Below are positions 6,861-8,082 of a stretch of DNA of 8,082 nt, in pieces. The notes under the pieces were generated by a model. It worked only from the letters and a program-made list of their open reading frames with translations. It did no database searches and was not told the DNA's origin. Every line of letters starts with the position of its first letter. The first letter of the stretch is position 1. The translations under genes and the position numbers were made by a program. Location: assembly GCA_002313335.1 (NCBI GenBank), contig DCBC01000069.1, positions 1-8,082 on the forward strand. The letters are read 5' to 3'. The stretch comes from Porticoccaceae bacterium UBA1117 (GTDB lineage Bacteria > Pseudomonadota > Gammaproteobacteria > Pseudomonadales > Porticoccaceae).

Positions 6861-8039
6861 CTAAACTATTTCAATAGCCATAGCGGTAGCTTCGCCACCA
6901 CCGATACACAAGCTAGCAATACCCTTTTTATCGCCGCGCTGAATCATTGCATGCACTAGACTGACTACTATCCGCGCGCCACTGGCGCCTATTGGATGTC
7001 CCAGAGCACAAGCACCGCCGTTTACGTTAAGCTTCTTGTGACAGATACCAAGCTCATGCATCGCGGCCATAGCCACCACTGCAAAAGCCTCGTTAACCTC
7101 CCACAAATCGACCTCATCAAGCGTCCACCCGACTCTCTTCAGGGTATTCTGAATTGCTGTAACTGGGGCAGTAGTAAACCACTCAGGGTCCTGAGCTGAC
7201 TCATCATATCCGTGAATCAAAGCGATCGGTTTTAAACCTTGCGCAGCTGCCTCATCGGCCATCATTAATGCAAGTGCCGCCGCACCGTCGGAAATTGAAC
7301 TAGCATTAGCAGCAGTGACCGTACCATCTTTTTGAAAGGCGGGTTTCAACAGCGGGATTTTGTCTGGCCTGGCATTGCCAGGCTGCTCATCAACAGTCAC
7401 CACAAGGCTGCCACGACGAGATTCTACCGTAACTGGGATGATTTCATTCGCAAACAAATTTTGATCCATTGCCTGATTTGCACGACGCAATGACTCCAAG
7501 GCATAGGCATCCTGTGCCTCGCGACTGAACTTATATTTGTTGGCGCACGTTTCGGCAAAAACACCCATCGCTACATCTGTATAAGCATCCTGCAAACCGT
7601 CATATTGCATATGATCCAACATCTGCGCATGGCCAAAACGATAACCCTGCCGAGCCTGAGGCAACAGATAAGGCGCCTTACTCATACTCTCCATTCCACC
7701 CGCAACCACTAACTCCGTTTGACCCGAGCGAAGTGAGTTTCCAGCAAGCATAATAGACTTCATCGCTGACCCACAAACCTTGTTAATCGTTGTGCAGGAG
7801 GTAGACATGGGAAGTCCTGCTTTAAGCGCCGCTTGCCTAGCGGGCGCCTGTCCCTGACCTGCTGTCAAGACCGAACCCATTAGGACCTCTTCAACCTGAG
7901 AGCCCTTTAAGCCGCTTTTTTCGATAGCCGCAGCGATTGCTATACCACCAAGATCTGACGCTGAAAGCGTCGATAACCCACCCATCATTCCACCGATAGG
8001 TGTCCGGACGGCAGATAATATAGCTATTGGTTTAGACAT
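6861..8039 (-). CDS. Acetyl-CoA C-acetyltransferase (thiolase II family)
   Basis: Cytosolic thiolase that condenses two acetyl-CoA to acetoacetyl-CoA or runs the reverse thiolysis; possible roles are PHB synthesis, ketone-body use and branched-chain amino acid breakdown. All catalytic residues are present at the numbering of the Zoogloea enzyme: Cys89 in INKVCGSA, Asn316 in VNEAF, His348 in GHPIGASGARI and Cys378 in SLCIGGG. The 392-residue length is standard. DPEWFTTAPV (284-293), DLWEVNEAFAVV (311-322) and GGGEATAM (380-387) resemble the mitochondrial ACAT1 subgroup more than PhaA, so short branched substrates such as 2-methylacetoacetyl-CoA are possible. AGGAG lies 6 bases before the ATG (complement of 8046-8050). 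AT-rich TATATT (complement of 8058-8063) may be a -10 box, with any -35 at or beyond the window edge. No pathway partner is visible, so atoB/phaA naming is withheld. Confidence 0.93.
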   Translation of the reverse strand: MSKPIAILSAVRTPIGGMMGGLSTLSASDLGGIAIAAAIEKSGLKGSQVEEVLMGSVLTAGQGQAPARQAALKAGLPMSTSCTTINKVCGSAMKSIMLAGNSLRSGQTELVVAGGMESMSKAPYLLPQARQGYRFGHAQMLDHMQYDGLQDAYTDVAMGVFAETCANKYKFSREAQDAYALESLRRANQAMDQNLFANEIIPVTVESRRGSLVVTVDEQPGNARPDKIPLLKPAFQKDGTVTAANASSISDGAAALALMMADEAAAQGLKPIALIHGYDESAQDPEWFTTAPVTAIQNTLKRVGWTLDEVDLWEVNEAFAVVAMAAMHELGICHKKLNVNGGACALGHPIGASGARIVVSLVHAMIQRGDKKGIASLCIGGGEATAMAIEIV

Positions 8040-8082
8040 TGAGGGCTCCTTTTCAAAAATATATTAAAACAGACTATTTGAC

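Overview
The window suggests a gammaproteobacterium, probably free-living and not an enteric. The evidence is an almost unbroken copy of the conserved rsmI | lpoA-yraN-diaA-dolP neighbourhood (E. coli yraL | yraM-yraN-yraO-yraP), an LpoA of about 610 residues (E. coli has 678), and base composition in the mid-40s % GC by eye. No transposase, phage gene, CRISPR array, tRNA or rRNA was seen, and every long reading frame is intact. This is mostly ordinary, vertically inherited chromosome. I do not see a previously undescribed system.

Layout. Bases 1-243 are an AT-rich non-coding leader with two hairpins, one of them terminator-like on the minus strand. Bases 244-2520 (+) encode the malic enzyme MaeB with its phosphotransacetylase-like C-terminal domain. 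It converges, with a 7-base gap, on rsmI (minus strand, 16S rRNA ribose methyltransferase). rsmI and lpoA are divergent and their ATG codons share one CATG (3374-3377), so each gene's promoter should lie inside the other's coding sequence. lpoA, yraN, diaA and dolP follow on the plus strand with gaps of 28, 68 and 0 bases and look like one transcription unit. It converges, with a 24-base gap, on a biosynthetic-type thiolase (acetyl-CoA acetyltransferase) on the minus strand, whose start is followed by only 43 bases of window.

How the genes fit together. LpoA and DolP are predicted outer-membrane lipoproteins linked to peptidoglycan synthesis and envelope integrity. YraN is a nuclease-fold protein of unclear role, DiaA a replication-initiation cofactor homologue, and RsmI a ribosome modification enzyme. 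The cluster therefore mixes envelope, DNA and ribosome functions that are repeatedly found together in gammaproteobacteria. MaeB (malate to pyruvate plus reducing power) and the thiolase (acetyl-CoA/acetoacetyl-CoA) are central carbon genes that flank the cluster and are probably not functionally tied to it.

The points most worth a second look are a DiaA that has lost nearly all canonical SIS phosphosugar-site residues, the interlocked rsmI/lpoA start with a plausible lpoA promoter inside rsmI codons, and the missing terminator room between maeB and rsmI together with an orphan minus-strand terminator-like hairpin upstream of maeB.
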